Part shown: in pieces, positions 33,694-41,640 of the stretch
Numbering within the stretch: the stretch's first letter is position 1
How the letters are laid out: each line of letters opens with the position of its first letter
Assembly: GCA_947475845.1 (NCBI GenBank)
Contig: CANJMO010000002.1
Span: forward strand, 1 to 64,000
Reading direction: 5' to 3'
DNA from: Caulobacteraceae bacterium
GTDB taxonomy: Bacteria; Pseudomonadota; Alphaproteobacteria; Caulobacterales; Caulobacteraceae
Length of the DNA stretch: 64,000 bases
Translations under genes and position numbers: made by a program
Notes under the pieces: generated by a model
The model's database searches: none
Seen by the model: only the letters and a program-made list of their open reading frames with translations
What the model was told of the DNA's origin: nothing

Positions 33694-35396
33694 GGCAGCC
33701 ACACCTCGAGTACCGCCGCGCGCTTCTCCTCGCGCACCGCCTTGAGGGCGGCGGCGATGGCTTCTTCGACCTCATCCGGCGCGGCGACCCGGCCGGCATA
33801 GGCGCCCCCCGCGGCGGCGGCGATGCCGGCGTAGTCGGGCGAGGGATCGAAGCTGATGTCGAGGGTGTTGGCGCGGCTGGCGTAGCCGTCGGGATGGACC
33901 GACAGGGCCGAGAAGCGCGGGGCGTTCCAGCCGCGGTTATTGAGCACGATGTGCAGGTAGGGCGTCTCGTAACGCCTCGCCATCCACTGCACCGACGAGG
34001 GCACGCCGAACATGTAGGAGCCGTCGCCGCTGATGGCGACCACGGTGCGGTCCGGCGCCGCCAGCTTGGCCCCGATGGCGGCGCCGCCGCTCCAGCCCAA
34101 TGAGCCGGCGCCACTGGTGAACAGGGTTCCCGGCCGGGTGCGGATCAGGTGGTCGCAGATCGGCTGGTAGTTGGTGATGCCTTCGTTGAGGCAAATGGCG
34201 TCGTCTTCCAACTGGCGGCGCAGGCAGGCGATCAGCCAGGGCATGGTGATGGCGCCGCGGGGCTCGGCCTCGGCGGCCGCAAGTTTGGCGCGGCGCTCGG
34301 CGGAGCGGGCCGACCAGTGGGCGCGGCGGGCCTCGACCTTGGCCGCGTTGATCCGGCGTTTGTCGAGGGCGGCGTTGAGCTGGCGCAGAGCGGTCAGGCT
34401 GTCGGCCTGGTGCGAGGATACGGCCGGGATGTACCAGAGGGGGATGTCGGTCTTCAGCGGATCGACGTCGATGTGACGAATGATGGCGCGGGCGTTGGGC
34501 TTCGAAATCGTCGGAATCCATGGCACGTCGCTGTCGAGCACCAGCACCATGTCGGCCTCACCGAGCGCCTGATTCTGGAACGGCTGGTTCCATTGAGTGC
34601 CGGTGTAGAGGTCGTGATCCTGGGGGAAGTTGAGGGTCGAGGGGCAGGATTCGTAGACTCCGGCGCCGATGCGCTCGCACAGCTTGACCAGTTCGCCGAC
34701 CGCTTCGGGCTGGCGGCCGACATAAGAGGTGGCGATGAGGGGACGCTTGGCCTTGAGCAGATCGTCCAGCACCGCGTCGATAGCGCCTTGCGTCAAGGCG
34801 GTCGGCTGCAGGGGCGCGAAGGCGGCGGGCGAGGCCTTCACCGGCTTGGACTTCTGCTCCATCACCTCGCGCGCGCCGGTCAGATAGACCGGGCCCTTGG
34901 GGTCGCTCGAGGCGAACTGCAGGGCGCGCAGGACCATCTGCTTGACGTTGGCGCCGGTCCGCAGTTCGGCCTCGTACTTCACATAGCCGCGCACGATGCC
35001 GCGCTGGTCGGCCACGTCCTGCAGCCACATGATGAACTCGTTGCGGCTGCCGGTGCGCTCGCCTTCCTGGGTGTAGGGCGGCAGGCCGGCGAAGATCAGC
35101 ACCGGAGCCCGGCCCTTGGCCACGTTGTGCAGGGCGCCGCCGAGCGTCAGGGTGCCTGAGTCGACGTGGACCACAACCGCCTGCGGCTTGCCGGTGACCT
35201 GGGCATAACCCTGGGCGGCGTGCAGCCCGACCATCTCGAACGGGCAGGTGATCACCTCGGGAATCGGCCGGCCATGGGCGCGCGCTTCGGCGATGGCTTC
35301 CAGCAGGGCCGGATGGTCGCTGCCGAAGTTGCCGAAGATGAAGGCCACGCCGGCCTCCTGCAGAGCCTCCAGGAAGGCGGTGCTGGCGGTGTACAT
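33690..35396 (-). CDS. Thiamine-diphosphate enzyme, acetolactate-synthase-like
   Basis: A 568-residue member of the ThDP decarboxylase/carboligase family. The catalytic glutamate is E54 (CPFEMVGLHAAQGYA); the ThDP-magnesium motif spans residues 457-487 (GDGSYMFG to LNN). The middle domain is present (VLVLDSDVPWIPTI). The substrate is not readable: such enzymes include benzoylformate decarboxylase, oxalyl-CoA decarboxylase and carboligases. It is 30 bp downstream of the PQQ dehydrogenase gene and likely ends the same operon, so a 2-oxoacid decarboxylase or aldehyde-ligating role is plausible, but this is inferred. Confidence 0.88.
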   Translation of the reverse strand: MYTASTAFLEALQEAGVAFIFGNFGSDHPALLEAIAEARAHGRPIPEVITCPFEMVGLHAAQGYAQVTGKPQAVVVHVDSGTLTLGGALHNVAKGRAPVLIFAGLPPYTQEGERTGSRNEFIMWLQDVADQRGIVRGYVKYEAELRTGANVKQMVLRALQFASSDPKGPVYLTGAREVMEQKSKPVKASPAAFAPLQPTALTQGAIDAVLDDLLKAKRPLIATSYVGRQPEAVGELVKLCERIGAGVYESCPSTLNFPQDHDLYTGTQWNQPFQNQALGEADMVLVLDSDVPWIPTISKPNARAIIRHIDVDPLKTDIPLWYIPAVSSHQADSLTALRQLNAALDKRRINAAKVEARRAHWSARSAERRAKLAAAEAEPRGAITMPWLIACLRRQLEDDAICLNEGITNYQPICDHLIRTRPGTLFTSGAGSLGWSGGAAIGAKLAAPDRTVVAISGDGSYMFGVPSSVQWMARRYETPYLHIVLNNRGWNAPRFSALSVHPDGYASRANTLDISFDPSPDYAGIAAAAGGAYAGRVAAPDEVEEAIAAALKAVREEKRAAVLEVWLP

Positions 35397-35425
35397 GACG
35401 GAGCCTCCTGCGCGTATTGGGACGC

Positions 35426-37558
35426 CTATTTGACGCCCGCCTTCTTCGCCTCGGTAGCCTGATAGACGATGTAGGCGCGGATGGCTTTGGCCTTATCGGC
35501 GTCGACCTCCTCGCCGAATGGCGCCATGCCCTGGTGCTGAAGCAGGCCCTTGATCACCACCTGGTCAAACGCGTCCTGAGCCTGGATGAAAGGCGTGCGG
35601 CGCAGGTCCGCCGGGCCGGTGGCGCCGAGCCCGCCGCCCGCCGCCCCGCCGCCGTGGCAGCGCGTGCAGTAGCGGACATAGAGGCCCTCGCCCCGGCCCA
35701 CGGTCTGCTGGCTTTCGGTCTGGGCAGGGGGATCCAGCGGCGGCGGCTCGTAGGCCGGCTTGGGCGGCAGCTTGTCCGTGCCGCCGATCTTGAACACCAG
35801 CAGGCGCGCCGGGCCGTTGGAGTCCGAATGGGCGGAATAGGGCGCGGTGGTGCCGCCCCAGCCGGCCATGATCGCCACATACTGGACGCCGTCCAGTTCG
35901 TAGGACGCCGGCCCGGCGATGACCCCGGTCTGGGCGTCGAAGGTCCACAGCTTCTGGCCGGTGTCGTCCTTGTAGGCGGAGAAGTCGTTGGTCTGGGAGC
36001 CTTCGAAGACCAGGCCGCCGGCTGTCGATAGGGTCCCGCCGTTGAAGTTCTTGATCTGCGGCGACTTCCAGGCGGCTTTGCCTTTCACCGGGTCCCAGGC
36101 CAGCAGATAGGCGTCGCGGTGACCGAAGGCGGTGTCGTAGCCGGCCAGGTTGACGTTGGCCGCGGTGGGGGTCGGGACGGTGGCCGAGAAGGCGCCGGCG
36201 CCGGTGTTGAAGCCGAGCTTGCTGCGGCCCGTGCCGCCCTCGGTGGGGTCGTTCTTGTAGGGATAGCTGCCCTCGGCCACGGGGATGTAAACCAGGCCCG
36301 TTCGGGCGCTGTAGGACATCGGCTGCCAGTTGTGGGCGCCGCCGGGGCCGGGCATGGAGACGAACGGCTTGCCGGTGTCGCCATAGCGGGCGCCGGGGGT
36401 TTCGATCGGACGGCCGGTCTTGTCCAGGCCCGAGGCCCAGTTCACGGGGGCGTAGTTGGTCCCCTGGATGAACTTTCCGGTGGCGCGGTCCAGCACATAG
36501 AAGAAGCCGTTCTTAGGCGCGTGCAGCAGGGTCTTGCGCTTTTTCCCGTCGATGGTCAGGTCGGCCAGGATGATCGGCTGGGTCGAGGTGTAGTCCCAGT
36601 TGTCGCCGGGCGTTTCCTGGAAGTGCCAGACGTACTGGCCGGTCGAGGGCCGCAGGGCGACGATCGAACCGAGGAACAGGTTGTCGCCGCCGCCGGGGCT
36701 GCGCATGGCCGCGTTCCAGGGCGAGCCGTTGCCGCCGCCGACGTAGAGCAGGTCGAGCTCGGGATCGTAGGCCATGCCGTCCCACGGCGTGCCGCCGCCG
36801 CCGAGCTTCCACCACTCGCCATGCCAGGTCTTGTAGGCGACCTCCTTCATGGCCTTGTCGGAGACGTCTCCGTCCTGGGCGGTCTTGCCGGGCACCATCC
36901 AGAAGCGCCACTTGCGCTTGCCGGTATCCGCGTCATAGCCGGCCACGAAGCCGCGCACGCCGAGCTCGGCGCCGCCGTTGCCGATGACCACGACGCCCTT
37001 GATCACGCGCGGCGCGCCGGTGATCGAAAGACGGGTGGTCTTGGGGAAGGTCTGGGTCGACCAGGCCACCTTGCCGGTCTTGGCATTGAGCGCGATCAGG
37101 CGGCCGTCCAGCGCCCCGACGAAGACCTTGTCGCCCCAGATGGCGACGCCGCGATTGGCTGGGGAGCAGCAGGTGTTGATCTGCCAGGCGCGTGTGCCCG
37201 GATCGTAGTTCCACAGCTTCCGGCCGGTGCGCGCGTCGAAGGCGAACACTTCGGCGAAATCGGTCGACACATAGATGACGCTGTTGTGGACGATGGGCGT
37301 GGATTCCAGCCCCTGACGGTCGCCGAAGTCGAAATGCCAGGCCAGACCCAGATGCTTGACGGTGGCGGTGGAGACCTGTGCCAGGGGGCTGAAGCGCTGT
37401 TCGTGATAGTCGCGGCCGTAGCCCAGCCACTCGCCGGGCGCGGCGGCGATGATGTGTTTGGCGGCGACGCCGGTCGCAGGGGCTTTGGAGGCGGCCAGGG
37501 CCGCGCCGCAGGCCGCGGCGGCGAGAATCGCTCCCATCATCAGCTTGACGATCTTCAT
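35426..37558 (-). CDS. PQQ-dependent alcohol dehydrogenase with cytochrome c domain
   Basis: A 710-residue periplasmic quinohemoprotein (type II ADH-like) that oxidises alcohols or aldehydes. Signal peptide at residues 1-22. The eight-bladed propeller contains the vicinal disulfide C130-C131 (INTCCSP) that sits over PQQ, and tryptophan-docking repeats. The C-terminal cytochrome c domain binds haem through C631-T-R-C634-H635, with QGMAPFG supplying the Met ligand. Follows the PPC-domain gene by 37 bp. No dedicated external cytochrome gene is adjacent. Confidence 0.94.
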   Translation of the reverse strand: MKIVKLMMGAILAAAACGAALAASKAPATGVAAKHIIAAAPGEWLGYGRDYHEQRFSPLAQVSTATVKHLGLAWHFDFGDRQGLESTPIVHNSVIYVSTDFAEVFAFDARTGRKLWNYDPGTRAWQINTCCSPANRGVAIWGDKVFVGALDGRLIALNAKTGKVAWSTQTFPKTTRLSITGAPRVIKGVVVIGNGGAELGVRGFVAGYDADTGKRKWRFWMVPGKTAQDGDVSDKAMKEVAYKTWHGEWWKLGGGGTPWDGMAYDPELDLLYVGGGNGSPWNAAMRSPGGGDNLFLGSIVALRPSTGQYVWHFQETPGDNWDYTSTQPIILADLTIDGKKRKTLLHAPKNGFFYVLDRATGKFIQGTNYAPVNWASGLDKTGRPIETPGARYGDTGKPFVSMPGPGGAHNWQPMSYSARTGLVYIPVAEGSYPYKNDPTEGGTGRSKLGFNTGAGAFSATVPTPTAANVNLAGYDTAFGHRDAYLLAWDPVKGKAAWKSPQIKNFNGGTLSTAGGLVFEGSQTNDFSAYKDDTGQKLWTFDAQTGVIAGPASYELDGVQYVAIMAGWGGTTAPYSAHSDSNGPARLLVFKIGGTDKLPPKPAYEPPPLDPPAQTESQQTVGRGEGLYVRYCTRCHGGGAAGGGLGATGPADLRRTPFIQAQDAFDQVVIKGLLQHQGMAPFGEEVDADKAKAIRAYIVYQATEAKKAGVK

Positions 37559-37595
37559 GCGCGACAGGGCCTCCCCGCCCGTTCGATGGAATTGG

Positions 37596-38168
37596 TCATG
37601 GAATGGCGACCTCCCTGCCCGGCCCCAGATCGGTGACGAACACCTCCAGGATCGGGTTGACGACGGCCGAAATCAGGTGGCCCGAGACGGTCGAGCCGTC
37701 GGTGCGGGTCAGGACCAGATGGGCGTGGACGGTCAGCTTGCCCGCGGCGTCGGTAATGATCGTGCCGGTGAAGCCTGAGATTTCGCACTTCTCGTCGACC
37801 GTGATCGGCTTGAAGGCCAGGGCCTTGGGATCGAACCAGGCCAGGCGGGCCGACAGCACTCCGCCAACGCCGGTCATCTGCGCCTGGACCATCGGCCGGG
37901 CGGCGGCGAAGCGGTAGAGGCCGGCGAGGATCTCATCCCCCGGCCGCATGGTCACCTTGTAGGTCTTGCCGGCGCCCGGCGCGAACTCCTGCACCCTCAT
38001 GCCCGGCGCGGAGCCGGTCGGCGGCGGGGCGGTGCGCGGTAGGTAGCCCGGCGGAAGGGGTGATGTTTGGGGCGGCGTTTGGGCGAAGGCCTTCGCGGCG
38101 AAGGGCAGGCTCGCCAGGATCACGGCGACAGAGCGGCGCGACGGGAATCCGTGCCTCATCATTGCCAT
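37596..38168 (-). CDS. Exported PPC-domain (DUF296) protein
   Basis: A 190-residue protein with a twin-arginine-like signal (SRRSVAVILASLPFAAKAFA, residues 10-29), a Pro-rich linker and a PPC/DUF296 fold: GDEILAGLYRFAAARPMVQA, GVGGVLSARLAWFDP, the metal-binding HAHLVLTRTDGSTVSGHLIS and a final VEVFVTDL-like strand. Most PPC proteins are cytosolic or DNA-binding; this one is evidently exported. ATG 38168 has GGGAGG nine bases upstream. Lies between cupin and PQQ dehydrogenase genes, so it may act on the same periplasmic substrate. Confidence 0.85.
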   Translation of the reverse strand: MAMMRHGFPSRRSVAVILASLPFAAKAFAQTPPQTSPLPPGYLPRTAPPPTGSAPGMRVQEFAPGAGKTYKVTMRPGDEILAGLYRFAAARPMVQAQMTGVGGVLSARLAWFDPKALAFKPITVDEKCEISGFTGTIITDAAGKLTVHAHLVLTRTDGSTVSGHLISAVVNPILEVFVTDLGPGREVAIP

Positions 38169-38227
38169 GTCCGCAGCCTCCCGGCCGATGTGGGCGCGGG
38201 TCGATACCCGCTCCTCATGGTGTTGGA

Positions 38228-38245
38228 GGCGGCCCGAAGGCCGCC
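38228..38245 (-). terminator. TTCG-tetraloop hairpin downstream of the cupin gene
   Basis: On the minus strand GGCGGCC-TTCG-GGCCGCC forms a perfect 7-bp stem with an extra-stable tetraloop, 13 bp below the cupin stop. No T-run follows. It may stabilise the upstream mRNA end or attenuate transcription into the PPC-PQQ dehydrogenase genes. Confidence 0.5.
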
Positions 38246-38257
38246 CCAGGGCAGAGC

Positions 38258-38725
38258 TTATTTCACTTCCTTGTCGATGGTCGGCGCGGGGCCCATCCCG
38301 GTGATCAGGATCACCGCGTCCTCGTCGCGGGCGCCGTCATAGTGGATCTCATTGGCCTTGTGCACGACCAGTTCGCCGGGCTTCACCGGGGTGGCGCTGG
38401 CGGGATCGAACTTGGGCCCGGTCGAAACCCACCAGGTGCCTTCCAGCACGGTGATGTAGCGATCTTGCGGGTGCAGGTGCGGGTGGCTGCCGTCATGGGC
38501 GCGCCAACGGATGATGATGGCGTAGGGGCCGGCTTTCGCGGGGTCGCCGTAGACCTTGTAGACCAGGGGATCGTGCGGGCCGCCCTCGAACTTCAGCTTG
38601 TCGAAGGGGGTGATGGTGATCGCGGCGGGGTTCAGCGGGGCCACGGCGGCCAAGGCGGCGCTGCTTGTGAAGGCGGCGGCGGCCAGGACGGCGGCGGTCA
38701 TGGCCAGGCGTGAACGGATGCTCAT
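38258..38725 (-). CDS. Exported cupin-domain protein
   Basis: A 155-residue protein with signal peptide (residues 1-26, ending ALA) and one cupin barrel. The metal-binding histidines are in DGSHPHLHPQDRYITVLEG and VHKANEIHYDGA. Such periplasmic cupins may be dioxygenases, isomerases or binding proteins; the substrate cannot be told. It lies 94 bp below the FAD oxidase gene, on the same strand as the whole oxidative cluster. Confidence 0.87.
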   Translation of the reverse strand: MSIRSRLAMTAAVLAAAAFTSSAALAAVAPLNPAAITITPFDKLKFEGGPHDPLVYKVYGDPAKAGPYAIIIRWRAHDGSHPHLHPQDRYITVLEGTWWVSTGPKFDPASATPVKPGELVVHKANEIHYDGARDEDAVILITGMGPAPTIDKEVK

Positions 38726-38819
38726 CAGACAGGTGTCTCCCTATGCCGGCCGTGACGGCCGGATCTTGGTTTTGACGAAACCTGTTACGAACCGGAGCCC
38801 GGCGCAAGCGCTAAGGGCG

Positions 38820-40184
38820 CTAGAGCACCTTGCCGGGGTTGAGGATGCCGTTGGGATCGAGCGCCAGTTTGATGGCGGCCATCAGACCGAGCTCGTCTGG
38901 GCTGCGCGAGAAGCCGAGGTATTTGCGCTTTTCCGTGCCGATACCGTGTTCGGCGGAGACCGAGCCGTTCCAGTCGCGCACCGTGTCGTAGACCACCGAC
39001 TTGACCGCCGCCGGGTCCTCGCCGTGAGCGGCCTGGATGCCGATGTGCAGGTTGGCGTCGGCGATGTGGCCGAAATAGATGGCGCCGAGGGTGGGGAAAG
39101 CCGCCTTCAGCCGCGCGTCGACGTCGTCGCGGAAGGCGCCGATGGAGCCGGTCGGAGTGGAGACGTCGAACGGGATGTGAGGGGCGAACACCCGGTTGAA
39201 CTCGGCCGGCAGCTCGCGGATCTTCCAGAAATCCAGGGTCTCGCGGGTCGATTGGGCGATCACCGCGTCCTCGACCTCGCCGGCCTCGATGGCCGAGGCG
39301 ATCATCAGCTCAAACCTCGCGGCGTCGGCGTCCGGGTCCGAACCCAGGGCGTCGAGCAGGACGTAGATCGGATAGCGGCCTTCCAGAGGGCGACGGGCTT
39401 CCTGGGTGGCCAGCTCGTAGAAATCCGCCCACATCGCCTCGAACGCCGACAGGGTGCCGCCCAGCGCGGAGCGGGCGCGCCGCAGGAAGGCCAGGGCGGC
39501 GGCGTAGTCGGGCAGGCCGCAGAAGGCGGTCACCGTCGAGGCGGGCTTGGGATAGAGCTTGAGGTTGGCGCGGGTGATCACGCCCAGCGTGCCCTCGGCC
39601 CCGACGAACAGCTGCTTGAGGTCGTAGCCGGTGTTGTTTTTCAGCATCTTGTTGAGCGACGAGATGATCCGCCCGTCGGGCAGCACCGCTTCGATGCCCA
39701 TCACCAGGTCGCGCATCATGCCGTAGCGCAGGACGCGGTTGCCGCCGGCGTTGGTGGAGATCAGGCCGCCGACCTGGGCCGAGCCGCGGCCGCCGAGATC
39801 GAGCGGGAAGAACATGCCCGCCGCGTCGGCTTCCTCCTGCACGGTCTGCAGCACGGCGCCGGCCTGGACGGTGATGGTCTGGGCGTCGACGTCGATCTCC
39901 TCGATGGCGCGCATGCGGTCCATGGAGACGACGACCATGCCGGCCGAGCCGGGGGTGGCGCCGCCCGACAGGCCGGTGAGGCCGCCTTGCGGGACGACCG
40001 GCTGTCGGGCCTCGTTGCACAGGGCCATGACCTTGGACAACTCTTCGGTGGAGGTCGGGTAGACCACCGCCAGGGGCGCGTGGCCGCGGGTCATGAAGTC
40101 GCCGCCACGGCGGTCGCCCTCGATGGCGTCGCAGGCGATGGCGCGGTCGCCGATGATGGCCTGCAGGTTTTCGAGGATGCTCAT
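38820..40184 (-). CDS. FAD-linked 2-hydroxyacid oxidase/dehydrogenase (GlcD/D-lactate dehydrogenase-like)
   Basis: A 454-residue flavoprotein oxidising D-2-hydroxyacids such as glycolate or D-lactate. The FAD-binding PCMH domain is clear: VVPQGGLTGLSGGATPGSAG, DLGGRGSAQVGGLISTNAGG and GAEGTLGVITRANLKLYPKP. The C-terminal substrate domain has HIADANLHIGIQ, SAEHGIGTEKRKYL and the final LDPNGILNPGKVL. The ATG overlaps the larB stop (ATGA). Coupling to nickel-pincer maturation genes suggests that a Lar-type racemase or epimerase supplies or removes its substrate, which is inference. Confidence 0.92.
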   Translation of the reverse strand: MSILENLQAIIGDRAIACDAIEGDRRGGDFMTRGHAPLAVVYPTSTEELSKVMALCNEARQPVVPQGGLTGLSGGATPGSAGMVVVSMDRMRAIEEIDVDAQTITVQAGAVLQTVQEEADAAGMFFPLDLGGRGSAQVGGLISTNAGGNRVLRYGMMRDLVMGIEAVLPDGRIISSLNKMLKNNTGYDLKQLFVGAEGTLGVITRANLKLYPKPASTVTAFCGLPDYAAALAFLRRARSALGGTLSAFEAMWADFYELATQEARRPLEGRYPIYVLLDALGSDPDADAARFELMIASAIEAGEVEDAVIAQSTRETLDFWKIRELPAEFNRVFAPHIPFDVSTPTGSIGAFRDDVDARLKAAFPTLGAIYFGHIADANLHIGIQAAHGEDPAAVKSVVYDTVRDWNGSVSAEHGIGTEKRKYLGFSRSPDELGLMAAIKLALDPNGILNPGKVL

Positions 40185-40843
40185 TTGGCCAACTTGGGTG
40201 CAGCGTGGATGAAGCGTAGGGCGGCGCTGGCGGCGCCGTAGCCGTTGTCGATGTTCACCACCAGCACGCCGGGGGCGCAACTGGCCAGGACCGCGTTCAG
40301 CGCCGTGTGGCCGCCCTCCGCCACGCCGTAGCCGACCGAGGTGGGGACCGCGATGATCGGGCCGGAGAGCAGACCGCCGAGCACGCTGGGCAGGGCCGCG
40401 TCCATGCCGGCGGCGACGATGGCGATGGGATGGGCGCGCAGGTCGGGCAGGCGCTCGGTCAGACGCCACAGGCCCGCCACCCCGATGTCGAGGAACAGGC
40501 TGGAGGCGTGGCCGTGGTAGCGCAGGGTCCGCTCGGCCTCGCGGGCGACCGGGACGTCGGAGGTTCCGGCGGCGACGATGGCGACCTGGGCCGGCCCGAC
40601 GAGGGGGCGCAGCTGACCGAAGAAGGCGGTGCGTGAGACGGGGCAGTAGTCGATCTGGTCTTGCCGCGTCAGGGCGGCGAACTTGCCGGGGTCGAGGCGG
40701 GTCAGCAGCAGGGGCGCGCCCTTGGCTGAGGCGAGGTCGAGGATGGCGACGATCTGCTCGGCCGACTTGCCGGCGCAATAGACCGCTTCCTCCATACCGA
40801 TCCGCTCCTGGCGGCCGAAGTCGAGCACCACCTCGTCGGTCAT
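40181..40843 (-). CDS. larB: Nickel-pincer cofactor carboxylase/hydrolase LarB
   Basis: LarB carboxylates the pyridinium ring of nicotinic acid adenine dinucleotide and splits off AMP, the first step of nickel-pincer nucleotide synthesis. The 220-residue protein has an AIR-carboxylase-like PurE fold: VAIVAAGTSDVPVAREAERT, IAIVAAGMDAALPSVLGGL and VPTSVGYGVAEGGHTALNA. It opens with VVLDFGRQERIGMEEAVYC, a LarB hallmark. It overlaps larE and the FAD oxidase gene by 4 bp each. Confidence 0.95.
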   Translation of the reverse strand: MTDEVVLDFGRQERIGMEEAVYCAGKSAEQIVAILDLASAKGAPLLLTRLDPGKFAALTRQDQIDYCPVSRTAFFGQLRPLVGPAQVAIVAAGTSDVPVAREAERTLRYHGHASSLFLDIGVAGLWRLTERLPDLRAHPIAIVAAGMDAALPSVLGGLLSGPIIAVPTSVGYGVAEGGHTALNAVLASCAPGVLVVNIDNGYGAASAALRFIHAAPKLAK

Positions 40844-41640
40844 CGGGCGTGGACCAGGAAGGCGCTGCCGACGCGGTAGGGGGCGAAGCGGAGGCTCGAT
40901 GCGTCGACGCGGGGCGGGGCGGCGGCGCGGATGCGGGCGGTGAGGCCCTGGGCGTCCTCGGGCGACAGGCGGTCGTGGGCGGCGGCGTCGAGCTCGATCA
41001 CCACGCCCTCCCCGCGCACGCGGCAGCGGACGGTGTTCGGCTGGAGCGCGGTCTGGACCAGCTGTTCGGCGGCGTGGACGAAGGCCAGGGTGTCGGCCTC
41101 GATGCGGATGCCGGTCTCCACGCGGCTGGACAGGCAGGGCGATGCGGCGAGGTCGGCGACATCGGCGAGGCCAAGCTCGCGGGCCAGGGCGCGGACGGCG
41201 GCCTTATCGAATCCAGCCTCGACGTAGGGGTGGCGGACGGCGTGCTTCTGGGCGGCGTCGAGGCCGGGGCGGTACTCGCCGAGGTCGTCGAGGTTGGCGC
41301 CGGAGACGATCGGCCGGTCGGTATGGGCGGCGACCACGGCGTAGAGGTTCATCTTGCAGAAGAAGCAGCGGTTAACCGGATTGGCCCGGTAGTCGGGATC
41401 GTCGAATTCACCGGCCTGGACGACGGTCAGGTCCCAGTCCTCGCGTGCGGCGTGGAGGCGGACGCGGTCGGTGCCCTCGGGCTGGACGGCGGGGGAGACG
41501 GCGTGGGCCATCAGGGCGCGGCCTTTGCCGAGCAGGGGGTGGGCGAGCACCGCCAGGGTCAGGCTGTCGACGCCGCCGGAGACGGCGACCGCGAGCGGGC
41601 CGATGTCCCGCAGGACGGCTTCGAGTTTGGCTCTACTCAT
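40840..41640 (-). CDS. larE: Pyridinium dithiodicarboxylate synthase LarE (sulfur transferase)
   Basis: LarE converts the two carboxylates of the cofactor precursor to thioacids. The 266-residue protein has the ATP-pyrophosphatase P-loop S21-GGVDS-S26 and cysteines C92 and C95 (NRCFFCKMNLY) plus C169 (ASPCLSSR). C169 corresponds to the sacrificial cysteine site of the lactobacillar enzyme. With the CxxC pair, the three-cysteine set suggests the class of LarE that holds an iron-sulfur cluster and reuses external sulfur rather than sacrificing its own; this is inference. Overlaps larC by 8 bp. Confidence 0.94.
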   Translation of the reverse strand: MSRAKLEAVLRDIGPLAVAVSGGVDSLTLAVLAHPLLGKGRALMAHAVSPAVQPEGTDRVRLHAAREDWDLTVVQAGEFDDPDYRANPVNRCFFCKMNLYAVVAAHTDRPIVSGANLDDLGEYRPGLDAAQKHAVRHPYVEAGFDKAAVRALARELGLADVADLAASPCLSSRVETGIRIEADTLAFVHAAEQLVQTALQPNTVRCRVRGEGVVIELDAAAHDRLSPEDAQGLTARIRAAAPPRVDASSLRFAPYRVGSAFLVHAR

